Assembly (NCBI GenBank): GCA_947503835.1
Contig: CANNFM010000011.1
Coordinates: forward strand, 154,629-218,628
Reading direction: 5' to 3'
Length of the DNA stretch: 64,000 nucleotides
Source: an uncultured Aquimarina sp.
GTDB taxonomy: Bacteria; Bacteroidota; Bacteroidia; Flavobacteriales; Flavobacteriaceae
Part shown: positions 33,532-42,921 of the stretch, in pieces
Numbering within the stretch: the first letter of the stretch is position 1
Layout: each line of letters opens with the position of its first letter
The notes under the pieces: model-generated
Told to the model about the DNA's origin: nothing
Database searches by the model: none
Seen by the model: the letters and a program-made list of their open reading frames with translations, nothing else
Translations under genes and position numbers: made by a program

Positions 33532-35406
33532 ATGTCTGATATCATTCAACTATTACCAGATCATGTAGCCAACCAAATTGCTGCGGGGGAGGTGGTTCAA
33601 AGACCAGCTTCAGTAGTCAAGGAGTTGTTAGAAAACGCTATTGATGCCCAGTCTAATTATGTAAAGCTAATTGTTAAAGAAGCAGGTAAAACACTTATCC
33701 AGGTTATCGATGATGGGGTAGGAATGAGTGTTACAGATGCAAGACTTAGTTTTGAGCGCCATGCTACGTCAAAAATAAAGGCTGCAGAAGATCTTTTCCA
33801 AATAGATACCAAGGGCTTTAGAGGAGAGGCTTTAGCTTCTATTGCTGCAATTGCGCATGTAGAACTTAAAACTAAACAAGAGAACGACGAGGTAGGTACC
33901 GAAATTAAAATAGAAGGTAGTGAGGTTACATCTCAAGAAATATGTGTAACCCCCAAAGGAACTTCTATCAGTGTTAAAAATTTGTTCTATAATATTCCGG
34001 CACGAAGAAATTTTTTAAAGTCTAATGCAGTAGAATTACGCCATATTATAGACGAATTTCATCGTGTTACTATGGCACATCCTGGTATACGATTCGATAT
34101 GTACCATAATGGAAGCGAGGTGTTTAATTTACCTGTTACCAATCATCGCCAGCGTATTGTAAATATTTTTGGAGGAAAAACTAATGAAAAATTGGTTCCG
34201 ATTAAAGAGGAAACTGATCTGGTCACTATTGGTGGTTTTGTTGGGAAACCCGAATATGCTAAAAGATCACGTGGAGAACAATTTTTCTTTGTGAATGATA
34301 GGTTTATTAAAAGTGGTTATCTAAATCATGCTGTAAATGCCGCTTTTGAAGGATTACTAAAAGATAAAGCACACCCAAGTTATTTTATTTATTTGCAGGT
34401 AGATCCTAAATCTATAGATATTAATATACATCCCACAAAAACCGAAATTAAGTTCGAAGATGAACATGCATTATATGCCATGTTACGTTCTACTATAAAA
34501 CACAGTTTAGGGCAGTTTAATGTAGCTCCGGTTTTGGATTTTAATAGAGATGCTTCGATGGATACGCCTTATGAATATAAGAGTAAGATGGCACAGCTGC
34601 CTAAAATTGAAGTAGACCAAAATTTTAATCCCTTCAAAGATGATAAAAAAATAGATACAGGTTCTTCTTCAGATAAAAATTATAAATCCTTTAAAAAAGA
34701 ATCTGCAGGAAGCTGGGAAAACCTATATGTCGGACTAGAATCAGAAATGACTTCTCCTAAATCAACCGATAATGAATTTTCGTCTGTTGAGTTTGAAAGT
34801 GCAGAAGTAACAGGTTCTTTATTTGAAACAGAAGACAAAAAAATAGGACATCATACAACCTATCAACTTAAAAGAAAATATATTGTAACGACTATTAAAA
34901 GTGGAATGGTAGTCATTAACCAAAATCGAGCACATCAAAGAATTCTTTACGAAGAATTACTGCGCAATATTACCATGGCAAGTGCGGTAAGTCAGCAATT
35001 GTTATTTCCTCTTACCCTTTCTTTTTCTAAAACGGAAGTTGCTCTTTTAGAAACGGTAAAAGAACAATTAGAAAATACAGGGTTTATATTTGGGGAATTA
35101 TCTCTGGGAGAAATTAAAATTAAGGCAATACCTTCGGTAGTATCAGAGAAAGAAGTTGCAACTTTATTAGAGCAATTGCTTAGTGATCTCGAAAATGAGG
35201 TCCCTGATACCGGTTTCTCACAAACAGATCTATTAGCAAGATCAATTGCTAAAAGCATTGCAGTAAGAACCGGAGTAGAACTAGCTCCAGAGCAACAACA
35301 GTATATGGCAAATAGCCTCTTTGCCTGTACAGAACCTACAGTAACACCAGATAATAAGGCGACTTTCATCACGTTAACTGTAGATGAGATCGATAAGAAA
35401 TTTTAA
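33532..35406 (+). CDS. mutL: DNA mismatch repair protein MutL
   Basis: This is a 624-aa protein. The N-terminal GHKL ATPase motifs are KELLENAIDA, DDGVGM and KGFRGEALASIAAI, followed by the transducer domain to about residue 330. A low-complexity linker covers about 360-430. In the C-terminal dimerisation domain the place of the endonuclease motif DQHAxxE reads NQNRAHQRILYEE, so metal binding may be altered. It couples MutS recognition to strand excision. It is followed 6 bp later by two rhomboid genes. Confidence 0.93.
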   Translation: MSDIIQLLPDHVANQIAAGEVVQRPASVVKELLENAIDAQSNYVKLIVKEAGKTLIQVIDDGVGMSVTDARLSFERHATSKIKAAEDLFQIDTKGFRGEALASIAAIAHVELKTKQENDEVGTEIKIEGSEVTSQEICVTPKGTSISVKNLFYNIPARRNFLKSNAVELRHIIDEFHRVTMAHPGIRFDMYHNGSEVFNLPVTNHRQRIVNIFGGKTNEKLVPIKEETDLVTIGGFVGKPEYAKRSRGEQFFFVNDRFIKSGYLNHAVNAAFEGLLKDKAHPSYFIYLQVDPKSIDINIHPTKTEIKFEDEHALYAMLRSTIKHSLGQFNVAPVLDFNRDASMDTPYEYKSKMAQLPKIEVDQNFNPFKDDKKIDTGSSSDKNYKSFKKESAGSWENLYVGLESEMTSPKSTDNEFSSVEFESAEVTGSLFETEDKKIGHHTTYQLKRKYIVTTIKSGMVVINQNRAHQRILYEELLRNITMASAVSQQLLFPLTLSFSKTEVALLETVKEQLENTGFIFGELSLGEIKIKAIPSVVSEKEVATLLEQLLSDLENEVPDTGFSQTDLLARSIAKSIAVRTGVELAPEQQQYMANSLFACTEPTVTPDNKATFITLTVDEIDKKF

Positions 35407-35412
35407 AAATAA

Positions 35413-36165
35413 ATGGGGAGAATTACAGACACAGTAAAGGTCTTATTGATCATAAATATCATCGTTTATATAGGAGCAGTATCTCTTGGAGATAGAGCCT
35501 TTGAATTATTTGCACTTTGGTTTCCTAAAAATGATAATTTCCAAATATGGCAAATTATTTCGCATATGTTCATGCATGCGAGTACGGGTCATATCTTTTT
35601 TAATATGTTTGCTTTATATATGTTTGGTAGCCATCTGGAGACTTCTATTGGCAAGAATAAATTTCTTTTTATTTATTTCTTTTCAGGCTTAGGAGCTGTA
35701 GGTTTTCAAATCCTATTTACTTATTTTCAATTTAATCCTGGTTATCAAGCGTATATTGAGGCGGGGTTTTCACCTTCAGAGGTTAACAGGTTTATACAAG
35801 ATGCGATAACATCAGAACAGTTTAGAGTATATCCTAATATTCCTCAAGAGATAACACAGAAGATGATTGGAGCCTATGTATCACCGATGGTAGGGGCTTC
35901 AGGAGCTATTTTTGGTGTGTTGGCGGCATTTGCGGTATTATATCCCAACCTACCTTTGTATATTATGTTTATACCAATTCCTATCAAAGCAAAATATTTA
36001 ATAGGAGGATATTTCTTATTAGATTTATATGGAGGAATTACAGGTCAGGCAATTTTAGGACCTTCTAATGTAGCGCATTGGGCGCATATAGGAGGGGCAG
36101 TAATTGGTTTTATTACCATGTGGTACTGGAAAAAGAATTCGTTTAATCAACATCGTTGGGATTAG
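35413..36165 (+). CDS. Rhomboid-family intramembrane serine protease 1
   Basis: This is a 250-aa protein with six or seven transmembrane segments. Rhomboid marks are HMFMHASTGHIFFNMFALY, catalytic serine in MVGASGAIFG and catalytic histidine in HWAHIGGAVIGF. It would cleave substrates within the membrane. It lies 6 bp after mutL, and its stop is 1 bp from the next rhomboid start. Confidence 0.88.
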   Translation: MGRITDTVKVLLIINIIVYIGAVSLGDRAFELFALWFPKNDNFQIWQIISHMFMHASTGHIFFNMFALYMFGSHLETSIGKNKFLFIYFFSGLGAVGFQILFTYFQFNPGYQAYIEAGFSPSEVNRFIQDAITSEQFRVYPNIPQEITQKMIGAYVSPMVGASGAIFGVLAAFAVLYPNLPLYIMFIPIPIKAKYLIGGYFLLDLYGGITGQAILGPSNVAHWAHIGGAVIGFITMWYWKKNSFNQHRWD

Positions 36166-36166
36166 T

Positions 36167-37048
36167 ATGGCTACTAACAATCTATCATATCAGTTTAAAA
36201 CAGCTAATATCGTTATTAAGCTTATTGCAATTAATGCAATCTTATTTTTATTTGCTACTCTTGGTTCATGGATTTTTAAAACAAGTCCGGATGCATTGAT
36301 GGAGTGGTTTGTTTTACCTGCAGCATTTAATGCTTTAATTATACAGTTTTGGGGAGTATTAACCTATAGCTTTTTGCATTTTGGTTTTTGGCATATCTTC
36401 TGGAATATGTTGATGTTATATTGGTTTGGGCAATTTGTTTTAAACTTATTTACAGAGAAGAGGTTTCTTACTATATATCTGTTGGGTGCTATATGTGGTG
36501 GATTGTTATTTGTATTGGCATATAATTTTCTTCCTGTTTTAAGTGGGCATTCGGGATATTTGATTGGCGCTTCTGCTGCCGTTTTAGCAATAGTGATTTT
36601 TATAGCAACTTATACTCCAAATGCAGAGGTTAGAATCATTTTTTTTAACGTTAAACTATGGCAAATAGGATTGTTTGTGGTGTTATCTGATTTGGTTCAG
36701 CTTCCTACTTCGGGTAATGCAGGTGGTTTAATAGCGCATATGGGAGGTGCTTTATTTGGGTATATGTATGCCATGCAACTCAAAAAAGGAAATGATATTG
36801 GAGCCTGGTTTGAAAAATTGATGGATGGTATAGTAAATCTGTTTAAACCTGGTAAGAAAAAAAGCCCCTTAAAAACAGTGCATAAATCAAAAACTCATAA
36901 AAGAGCCACTAAAAAAACTACATCTTCTTCTGCTAAAAATCCAAATCAGGTAAAAATTGATGCTATTTTGGATAAAATTAGTAAAAGCGGGTATGATAGT
37001 TTAACCAAAGAAGAAAAAGATTTCTTGTTTAAAGCAGGTAAAGAATAG
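36167..37048 (+). CDS. Rhomboid-family intramembrane serine protease 2
   Basis: This is a 293-aa protein. The ATG at 36167 is preferred to an in-frame one at 36104 that overlaps the previous gene. Rhomboid marks are FLHFGFWHIFWNMLMLYWFG, serine in LIGASAAVLA and histidine in IAHMGGALFGY. A basic, Lys/Thr-rich cytosolic tail (about 215-265) ends in a short helix (KIDAILDKISKSGYDSLTKE). A tail like this is frequent in Bacteroidota rhomboids. It is a tandem paralogue of the preceding gene, with low sequence similarity. Confidence 0.87.
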   Translation: MATNNLSYQFKTANIVIKLIAINAILFLFATLGSWIFKTSPDALMEWFVLPAAFNALIIQFWGVLTYSFLHFGFWHIFWNMLMLYWFGQFVLNLFTEKRFLTIYLLGAICGGLLFVLAYNFLPVLSGHSGYLIGASAAVLAIVIFIATYTPNAEVRIIFFNVKLWQIGLFVVLSDLVQLPTSGNAGGLIAHMGGALFGYMYAMQLKKGNDIGAWFEKLMDGIVNLFKPGKKKSPLKTVHKSKTHKRATKKTTSSSAKNPNQVKIDAILDKISKSGYDSLTKEEKDFLFKAGKE

Positions 37049-37060
37049 ATCATTATAGAT

Positions 37061-38077
37061 ATGAGGGCGTTGGTTAACAAGATTATCTTTGTTATTAATT
37101 CTATAGCAGCTTTTGCATTGTTGCTCTCTTATTTATTGCCCTATATTTCACCAAAAACCTTTCCGTTATTATCGGTATTAAGTTTGGCAGTGCCTATTTT
37201 TATTGTGATTAACATACTATTCTTATTGTATTGGGTTATTCAGTTAAATAAAAAATTAATCCTTTCTCTTACAATACTCATTTTAGGGTTTTCACACGTT
37301 ACATCATTGTATAAATTAAAAGGAAAATCATCAGGCGATGTAGGGGATAGTATTTCTTTATTAAGCTATAATGTACGCAGCTTTAATCGGTTTGAGTGGA
37401 TTGATTCTGAATCTATACCACAGGATATTTCAAAATTAGTTAAAGAACAAGAGGTTGATGTATTTTGTGCCCAAGAATACTATAATAATCCCGATATAAA
37501 TTTTAATCATTATTCTTATAAATATGAAAATTTTAATAATGATAACGGAGAACTTGCGTTGGTAATATTTTCTAAGTTCCCGATAATTAAGAAAGGATCT
37601 TTACGGTTTAAGGAAACAGCAAATAATATCATCTTTGCCGATGTAGTTGTTAAAAAAGATACAATACGCGTATATAATGTACATCTACAATCTCATAAAA
37701 TAAGCTCTAATACCGACCAGTTGGCCAAAGCAGATTCTCAAAAGCTATTAAATCGAATTCAGGTCTCTTTTGAAAAACAACAAGAGCAAATAGAGATCTT
37801 AATTGCCCACATAGAAAACTCGCCACACAAAAACATTGTGATGGGTGATTTTAATAATACGGCGTATTCATATGTCTATAATAAAGTAAAGTCTGAAGGT
37901 TTAATAGATGCTTTTAAAGAAGCTGGTAAGGGATTTGGTAAGACATTTGAGTTTGACCTATTTCCGGTACGGATAGATTTTATTTTAGTTGCCGAAGATT
38001 TTGAAGTTTTTGAATTTGAAAATTTTTATAAAAACTTCTCCGATCACTATCCGGTCTATGCGCGGATTAAACTATGA
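37061..38077 (+). CDS. Endonuclease/exonuclease/phosphatase-fold membrane protein
   Basis: This is a 338-aa protein. Three N-terminal transmembrane segments (about 7-27, 37-60 and 67-85) precede an EEP domain with LLSYNVRSFNRF, FCAQEYY, VMGDFNNTAYS and the terminal FSDHYPV motif. The periplasmic or cytosolic face of the EEP domain cannot be told from sequence. It closes the mutL-rhomboid-rhomboid-EEP operon, with 12 bp spacing. Confidence 0.85.
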   Translation: MRALVNKIIFVINSIAAFALLLSYLLPYISPKTFPLLSVLSLAVPIFIVINILFLLYWVIQLNKKLILSLTILILGFSHVTSLYKLKGKSSGDVGDSISLLSYNVRSFNRFEWIDSESIPQDISKLVKEQEVDVFCAQEYYNNPDINFNHYSYKYENFNNDNGELALVIFSKFPIIKKGSLRFKETANNIIFADVVVKKDTIRVYNVHLQSHKISSNTDQLAKADSQKLLNRIQVSFEKQQEQIEILIAHIENSPHKNIVMGDFNNTAYSYVYNKVKSEGLIDAFKEAGKGFGKTFEFDLFPVRIDFILVAEDFEVFEFENFYKNFSDHYPVYARIKL

Positions 38078-38156
38078 ATATCTCTATCAGTCCCCAGTTT
38101 TAATGGGAGTAGAAGTTAATAGTATTACCAAATCATTAGTCTGTAATTTGATGATA

Positions 38157-38921
38157 TTACATCTCTTCTAAACGTGTTGCCTTGTTTTCCATCTCTTTTT
38201 CCCAGCCCTTTGAAAAAATAGCATGCCCATTTTTAGCCATCAGTTTCATTTTTTCTTTTACAGCATCTTGTATTTTAAGAGGAAAAGTATAAAACTTTTT
38301 GTTGATTTTGGTATGTCTGCCACCAGTTATATCACTATTCTGATGTTTGATAGACACTCTTTTTTTATTATAATATACTAAGATTTTTACTCTACCATCT
38401 TTATACATATTTTGACCTGTAGTACCATAGACTAATATAAGGTCAACCAGGCCATCATTATCAATATCAGATATTTCTGAATACTGATTCCAAAAGCCAA
38501 TAGAAGTTTCCCATTCATTATCTATTTCTCCCGTAACGGTAGATCTCTTTTTTAATTGATTGTTTTTGTTAGTTACATTTAACGCATAGATATTATCATA
38601 TAAAGTATCCTTTTCTTCATTTATCGCTTTTCTATGATCTGTTAATAATATATAGTAGTCACCCGATTCATCTTTATAAGAATATGCTTGATATAGGTCA
38701 TTTGAAATACCTAATAGATTTTGTTTTCTTCTTGTGAAAATAGATGCAATCTCTTTTTTAGAAAGCTTACTCACAATTTTTGAATCCATAGGTATAGGAT
38801 CATACTTTTTTATTGGAGTTGCAATAATCGCCTCTTGTTTGGTTACTTGTTTGGATTCTTGTACTTGTTGTTTACAAGCGCATATGGCTAAAAGTAAGAG
38901 TAAAAATAAAAATCTCGTCAT
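38157..38921 (-). CDS. Lipoprotein, possibly M949_RS01915-type
   Basis: This is a 254-aa protein with a lipoprotein signal (LLLLLAICAC). The body has DESGDYYILLTDH, DNIYALNVT and an FG-GAP-like aspartate loop (ISDIDNDGLVDLILVYG). The pattern recalls the family named M949_RS01915, a surface polysaccharide biosynthesis label given from memory. The ATG at 38921 is used rather than 38927. It is a single gene convergent with the EEP gene. Confidence 0.65.
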   Translation of the reverse strand: MTRFLFLLLLLAICACKQQVQESKQVTKQEAIIATPIKKYDPIPMDSKIVSKLSKKEIASIFTRRKQNLLGISNDLYQAYSYKDESGDYYILLTDHRKAINEEKDTLYDNIYALNVTNKNNQLKKRSTVTGEIDNEWETSIGFWNQYSEISDIDNDGLVDLILVYGTTGQNMYKDGRVKILVYYNKKRVSIKHQNSDITGGRHTKINKKFYTFPLKIQDAVKEKMKLMAKNGHAIFSKGWEKEMENKATRLEEM

Positions 38922-39012
38922 AATCAAATTGAATTAAAAAAGAAGTTAGTAGTACTTGTTTTTTTACTAAATGTAAAAAATATTTTATAAAGAGAATATG
39001 TGTTACGGTATT

Positions 39013-39321
39013 TTACATCATCCAGCAATCTATTTGATCAGTAAAAATATGCCAAAGTAGTGCTATTCCTATAATTCTGATCTTTGGGAGAAATAACATA
39101 AAACCATATACTATCATTGCATAATAACTATGTAATATATGAAAACCAATACTACATCGATTAGGATCAAAAATAGGATTTGCTAGCAAATGATCAATAT
39201 CGATAAGCATGGCTCCCAAAAAGATGATGTATACTTTTTTCCATTGCTTCGGAAAAAAAAGTAAAGCGATACATAAAGGTACAATCAGGTGAAGTCCATA
39301 ATGTAGGATAGATCGAATCAT
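39013..39321 (-). CDS. DUF6122 membrane protein
   Basis: This is a 102-aa protein with three or four hydrophobic segments. Polar motifs are LHYGLHL near the start, DIDHLLANPIFDP, and HIFTDQIDCWMM at the end. The conserved Asp/His residues suggest a metal site resembling YdjM-type membrane hydrolases, but this is inference. It overlaps the WbqC gene by 4 bp. Confidence 0.75.
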   Translation of the reverse strand: MIRSILHYGLHLIVPLCIALLFFPKQWKKVYIIFLGAMLIDIDHLLANPIFDPNRCSIGFHILHSYYAMIVYGFMLFLPKIRIIGIALLWHIFTDQIDCWMM

Positions 39322-39944
39322 TGAAAAATAGCCTGCTTCTCAAGATAAGTCAATGCATTCGTACCTTCATTAAATAATAAATCTAAAATAGAAAGATTCG
39401 ATATAAACCCATGTTTTTCTGAAAATACCTGGATGTATGACTCTAAATCATAAGGTTCTTTTTTTTTGGCATTTACTAACTCCCTTAGATCATAGATTTC
39501 TTTAGGAGTTTTGATATATTCATTTGTTTTGGTGAAAGTAGATTCGAACTGAAGACAGTCAAAAACGGCTTCCATACATTCGTAATTAAAATCCAATAGA
39601 AATTTTTTCTTCTTTTCGAATAAATGAGCAAATTCATCTTCGTAATACTCGAAAAACGGAGAAGTTCTATAGGCTGTTTCTAATGATTTCCAATGCAATG
39701 CTTGCCACTCAAAATCATTTTCTATACGAACATCTTTATACAATTGTCTACCCACTTTACCGTTATGTTTGATTGGGATAGATAATAAGAGCCTGCCATT
39801 AGCCCCATAAATATAGGTACGATTGCGATACGTTTGTTTTTGATAGTTGTCCTGGTTCTCAAAAACAATCGAATCTGATTGTGCAATAGCAATATATTGT
39901 GCTATAGACCCAAAGTATGTTGGATGGAGTAGGGTTGTCTTCAA
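39318..39944 (-). CDS. WbqC-like protein
   Basis: This is a 208-aa protein. It begins LLHPTYFGSIAQYIAIAQSD and has NRTYIYGANGRLLLSIPI, then WQALHWKSLETAYRTSPFF, as in WbqC-family proteins. These are linked to surface polysaccharide or natural-product assembly. It lies 15 bp downstream of lepB. Confidence 0.82.
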   Translation of the reverse strand: MKTTLLHPTYFGSIAQYIAIAQSDSIVFENQDNYQKQTYRNRTYIYGANGRLLLSIPIKHNGKVGRQLYKDVRIENDFEWQALHWKSLETAYRTSPFFEYYEDEFAHLFEKKKKFLLDFNYECMEAVFDCLQFESTFTKTNEYIKTPKEIYDLRELVNAKKKEPYDLESYIQVFSEKHGFISNLSILDLLFNEGTNALTYLEKQAIFQ

Positions 39945-39959
39945 TATTATTCTTTGACG

Positions 39960-41537
39960 TTATGCCGCTTTCTTTCTTTTTCGGTATTGATTATAAACAA
40001 TCCAGCCCACTAAAAGAATTATAAAGTATTTGAAATAAGAAACGGGTTGGCCATTTCCTCCTACTGTTGTGAACATACGATCCCAACGGATTTTGTTAAA
40101 CAATCCTTTGGCATTGGTATCCCAACTAAACCATACAAAAACAGGTTTACCTACAATATGATTGGCAGGAACATAACCCCATACCCGGCTATCTTCACTG
40201 TTATGACGATTGTCTCCCATCATCCAATAGTAATCTTGTTTAAAAGTATAAGTGTCTATAGGTTTTCCGTTAAGTAGTACTTGCGTGCCATTAACTGTTA
40301 ATTTGTTTTCAATTCCTAACTCAGAACCTTCGTAGACTTCAATAATTCTTCGGTATAAAGAGAAGCTTTTAAGATCCATCTTTACCGTTTTACCTGCTTC
40401 AGGAATATATACAGCACCAAAGTTGTCAGAGTTCCAATTTACCTTTCCATTATTAGGGAAGATATTCGGATCTTTTTGACCTTTTGGCGAAAAAATTCTT
40501 TGAATATCTGCTACATTTGGGTGATTTTTAAATCGAGTTGCAGCATCTTCGGTCATACCTTTTATAAAAAAACGTTGTTGATCATATCCAAACTCTTGTT
40601 GATCTTTTGCTTTTATTTTATATCGATTATAAAGGTTCTGAAGATTAAAACTCTCACCTTTTGTGCTTCCGGCATGCGTGAATTGTAATTGAGCACGTTC
40701 AGGTAATTGATTCTTTTTACCATTAATATGCACATAACCATCGACAACCGATAAAGAGTCTCCGGGGACCCCCACACAACGTTTTACATAATTCGATTTC
40801 TTATCGATAGGTTTGTAAAAGCTTTTTTTGGATTTGTCTCTAAAAAAACGAACGGTATCTATAGGCCAGCTAAATACCACAATATCATTACGTTTTATTT
40901 TTTGAAAACCTGGTAATCTAAAATATGGATATTGCGGGCTATTGGTGTATGATTTTGTTCTAATTAATGGAATAGTATCATGTACCATTGGAAAGGATAC
41001 TGCTGTCATAGGAGTTCGTGCACCGTAATGAAACTTACTTACAAATAAGAAGTCACCAACTAATAAAGTTCTTTCTAAAGATCCTGTAGGGATTGTGTAA
41101 GGTTGCATGAAGTAGGTATGAACTATTGTAGCGGCAACTACAGCAAATAGGATCGAGCTAATCCATTCTCCTGTTGCTGTTCTAGGTTTTAGACTGCGAT
41201 CCTGTATATAGTCTAGATCTAACATGTAATTTATATAGAAGATATAAAACCCAAGAGTAACAACAACTAATACAGTATCAGTAGTAGAGTTCTTACCAAA
41301 ACTTCTAATAGTTTCTACCCAAATAACAGGTAACATAATTACATTGATAACTGGTATAAATAGTAGAATGACCCACCACCATGGACGGTTTATGATTTTC
41401 ATTAATACCACTGCATTATAAACTGGTATCATGGCTTCCCAAGCCTTTCTACCTGCTTTAACATATAATTTCCAGGTGCCTAGAAAATGAATTACCTGTA
41501 GTATCAGGAAAAAAATAAACCATTCTGTTAGTATCAT
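39960..41537 (-). CDS. lepB: Signal peptidase I
   Basis: This is a 525-aa protein, longer than E. coli LepB, with an N-terminal membrane domain (about 1-110) of DUF5684 type. The catalytic serine lies in TIPTGSLERTLLVGD, the general-base lysine in KSNYVKRCVGVPGD, and box E is MMGDNRHNSEDSR. Insertions between the boxes are typical of Bacteroidota. It cleaves signal peptides from exported proteins. It is part of the parA-parB-DUF5683-dapB-lepB gene order. Confidence 0.93.
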   Translation of the reverse strand: MILTEWFIFFLILQVIHFLGTWKLYVKAGRKAWEAMIPVYNAVVLMKIINRPWWWVILLFIPVINVIMLPVIWVETIRSFGKNSTTDTVLVVVTLGFYIFYINYMLDLDYIQDRSLKPRTATGEWISSILFAVVAATIVHTYFMQPYTIPTGSLERTLLVGDFLFVSKFHYGARTPMTAVSFPMVHDTIPLIRTKSYTNSPQYPYFRLPGFQKIKRNDIVVFSWPIDTVRFFRDKSKKSFYKPIDKKSNYVKRCVGVPGDSLSVVDGYVHINGKKNQLPERAQLQFTHAGSTKGESFNLQNLYNRYKIKAKDQQEFGYDQQRFFIKGMTEDAATRFKNHPNVADIQRIFSPKGQKDPNIFPNNGKVNWNSDNFGAVYIPEAGKTVKMDLKSFSLYRRIIEVYEGSELGIENKLTVNGTQVLLNGKPIDTYTFKQDYYWMMGDNRHNSEDSRVWGYVPANHIVGKPVFVWFSWDTNAKGLFNKIRWDRMFTTVGGNGQPVSYFKYFIILLVGWIVYNQYRKRKKAA

Positions 41538-41588
41538 CTCTAATAATTTTTAATATAAGTACTTCTTATGTACAAAGTGTTACATTTT

Positions 41589-42287
41589 TTATAACCCTAA
41601 AACATCTTTCATGCTAAAAACTCCTGTTTTATTAGAAAGCCATTCGGCAGCTACCACAGCACCTAGTGCAAAACCACTTCTGTTATGAGCTGTATGCTTA
41701 ATTTCTATGTCATCCACCTCAGATGAGTAGGTCACTGTATGAGTGCCTGGGACCTTATCTATTCTTTTTGCAACAATGGGGATTGTGGTTTCATCTCCTT
41801 TTTCTAATTGCCAATCATTTTTATCGGTATTTTTTATAATTCCTTCGGCAAGAGTAATGGCGGTGCCGCTTGGCGCGTCTAGTTTTTCGGTATGATGAAT
41901 TTCTTCCATTGAAATATCGTAACCCTCTAACGGACTCATCATCTTTGCTAGCTTTTTATTGAGTTCAAAAAAAAGATTTACCCCCAAACTGTAATTAGAT
42001 GAATAAATGAAACTGCCTTTTTTTTCTTTGCATAGATTTACTATCATAGCGTAGTATTCTAACCATCCTGTTGTTCCTGAAACTACAGGAACTCCTGCAT
42101 TAAAACAATTGGTGATATTATTAACAGCCGCAGCGGGGATACTAAAATCAATGGCAACATCGATATCAGATATATCATAGTCCTTGTCGTCTTTATCTAC
42201 TTTTAGCGCAATAGTATGACCTCTTTCTATTGCGATTTTCTCTATGGTTTTTCCCATTTTACCATATCCGAGTAGTGCGATTTTCAT
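41589..42287 (-). CDS. dapB: 4-hydroxy-tetrahydrodipicolinate reductase
   Basis: This is a 232-aa protein. The NAD(P)H loop is LLGYGKMGKTIE and the signature is EIHHTEKLDAPSGTA, with VSGTTGW before it. It reduces HTPA to tetrahydrodipicolinate in the lysine/meso-DAP pathway. Slightly short for the family, as usual in this phylum. Confidence 0.94.
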   Translation of the reverse strand: MKIALLGYGKMGKTIEKIAIERGHTIALKVDKDDKDYDISDIDVAIDFSIPAAAVNNITNCFNAGVPVVSGTTGWLEYYAMIVNLCKEKKGSFIYSSNYSLGVNLFFELNKKLAKMMSPLEGYDISMEEIHHTEKLDAPSGTAITLAEGIIKNTDKNDWQLEKGDETTIPIVAKRIDKVPGTHTVTYSSEVDDIEIKHTAHNRSGFALGAVVAAEWLSNKTGVFSMKDVLGL

Positions 42288-42336
42288 ATTTTGAATACTA
42301 ATTAGTGTGCTTTGTAAAGTAAACTGTTTTTATCTC

Positions 42337-42921
42337 TTAAAAACTGTAATTGAGTGATAGCCCATAATTGAGCCCCACATCAAACTCGTTAAAATTTATT
42401 TTTGGTTTAAACGAAAGATCTTCGGTAACATTATATTGTTGCAAGTGTGCTGTAACGTTAGCATCTACAATATTCAAAAGGTAAATTCCTACGGTAACTA
42501 ATAATGATAATTCTTGATCACGTCGATAACGTTCCTGCAATGATATGAGTTGATCATTGGTGATATTTGGGAATTCATCATCGGTAAAACCTGCAAGTCT
42601 TCGTTTGAATATATCTCGCACTCGGTTATAATTATCATTGTTTTGAATATAAAAATAAACTCCGGTACCTAATGCTGCGTATACTATTGGTACTTTCCAA
42701 TATTTTTTTTGGTACGCTTGTCCAAGTCCAGGAAGAACAGCAGAATAAAATGCAGCCCTTGCTGGAGCCAAAGGTTCGTAAGGAGGGACTTTTTTTTCTC
42801 TCTTTTTCTTTTTTACAGCAACCTCTTCTGTAGTAACCTTTAATTCTTCATTCTCTTGAGAAAGAATACTTTGAAAGGTAAAAAGTATAAAAAAAGTAAT
42901 ATAATAGCATTTAATCCTCAC
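42337..42921 (-). CDS. DUF5683 protein
   Basis: This is a 194-aa protein with an N-terminal signal peptide (about 1-21). A basic stretch (KKKKREKK) follows, then APARAAFYSAVLPGLGQAYQKKYWKVP and a hydrophobic helix. This is the DUF5683 pattern seen after parB in Bacteroidota. Its start overlaps the parB end by 11 bp. The function is unknown, and an envelope role is likely. Confidence 0.82.
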   Translation of the reverse strand: MRIKCYYITFFILFTFQSILSQENEELKVTTEEVAVKKKKREKKVPPYEPLAPARAAFYSAVLPGLGQAYQKKYWKVPIVYAALGTGVYFYIQNNDNYNRVRDIFKRRLAGFTDDEFPNITNDQLISLQERYRRDQELSLLVTVGIYLLNIVDANVTAHLQQYNVTEDLSFKPKINFNEFDVGLNYGLSLNYSF

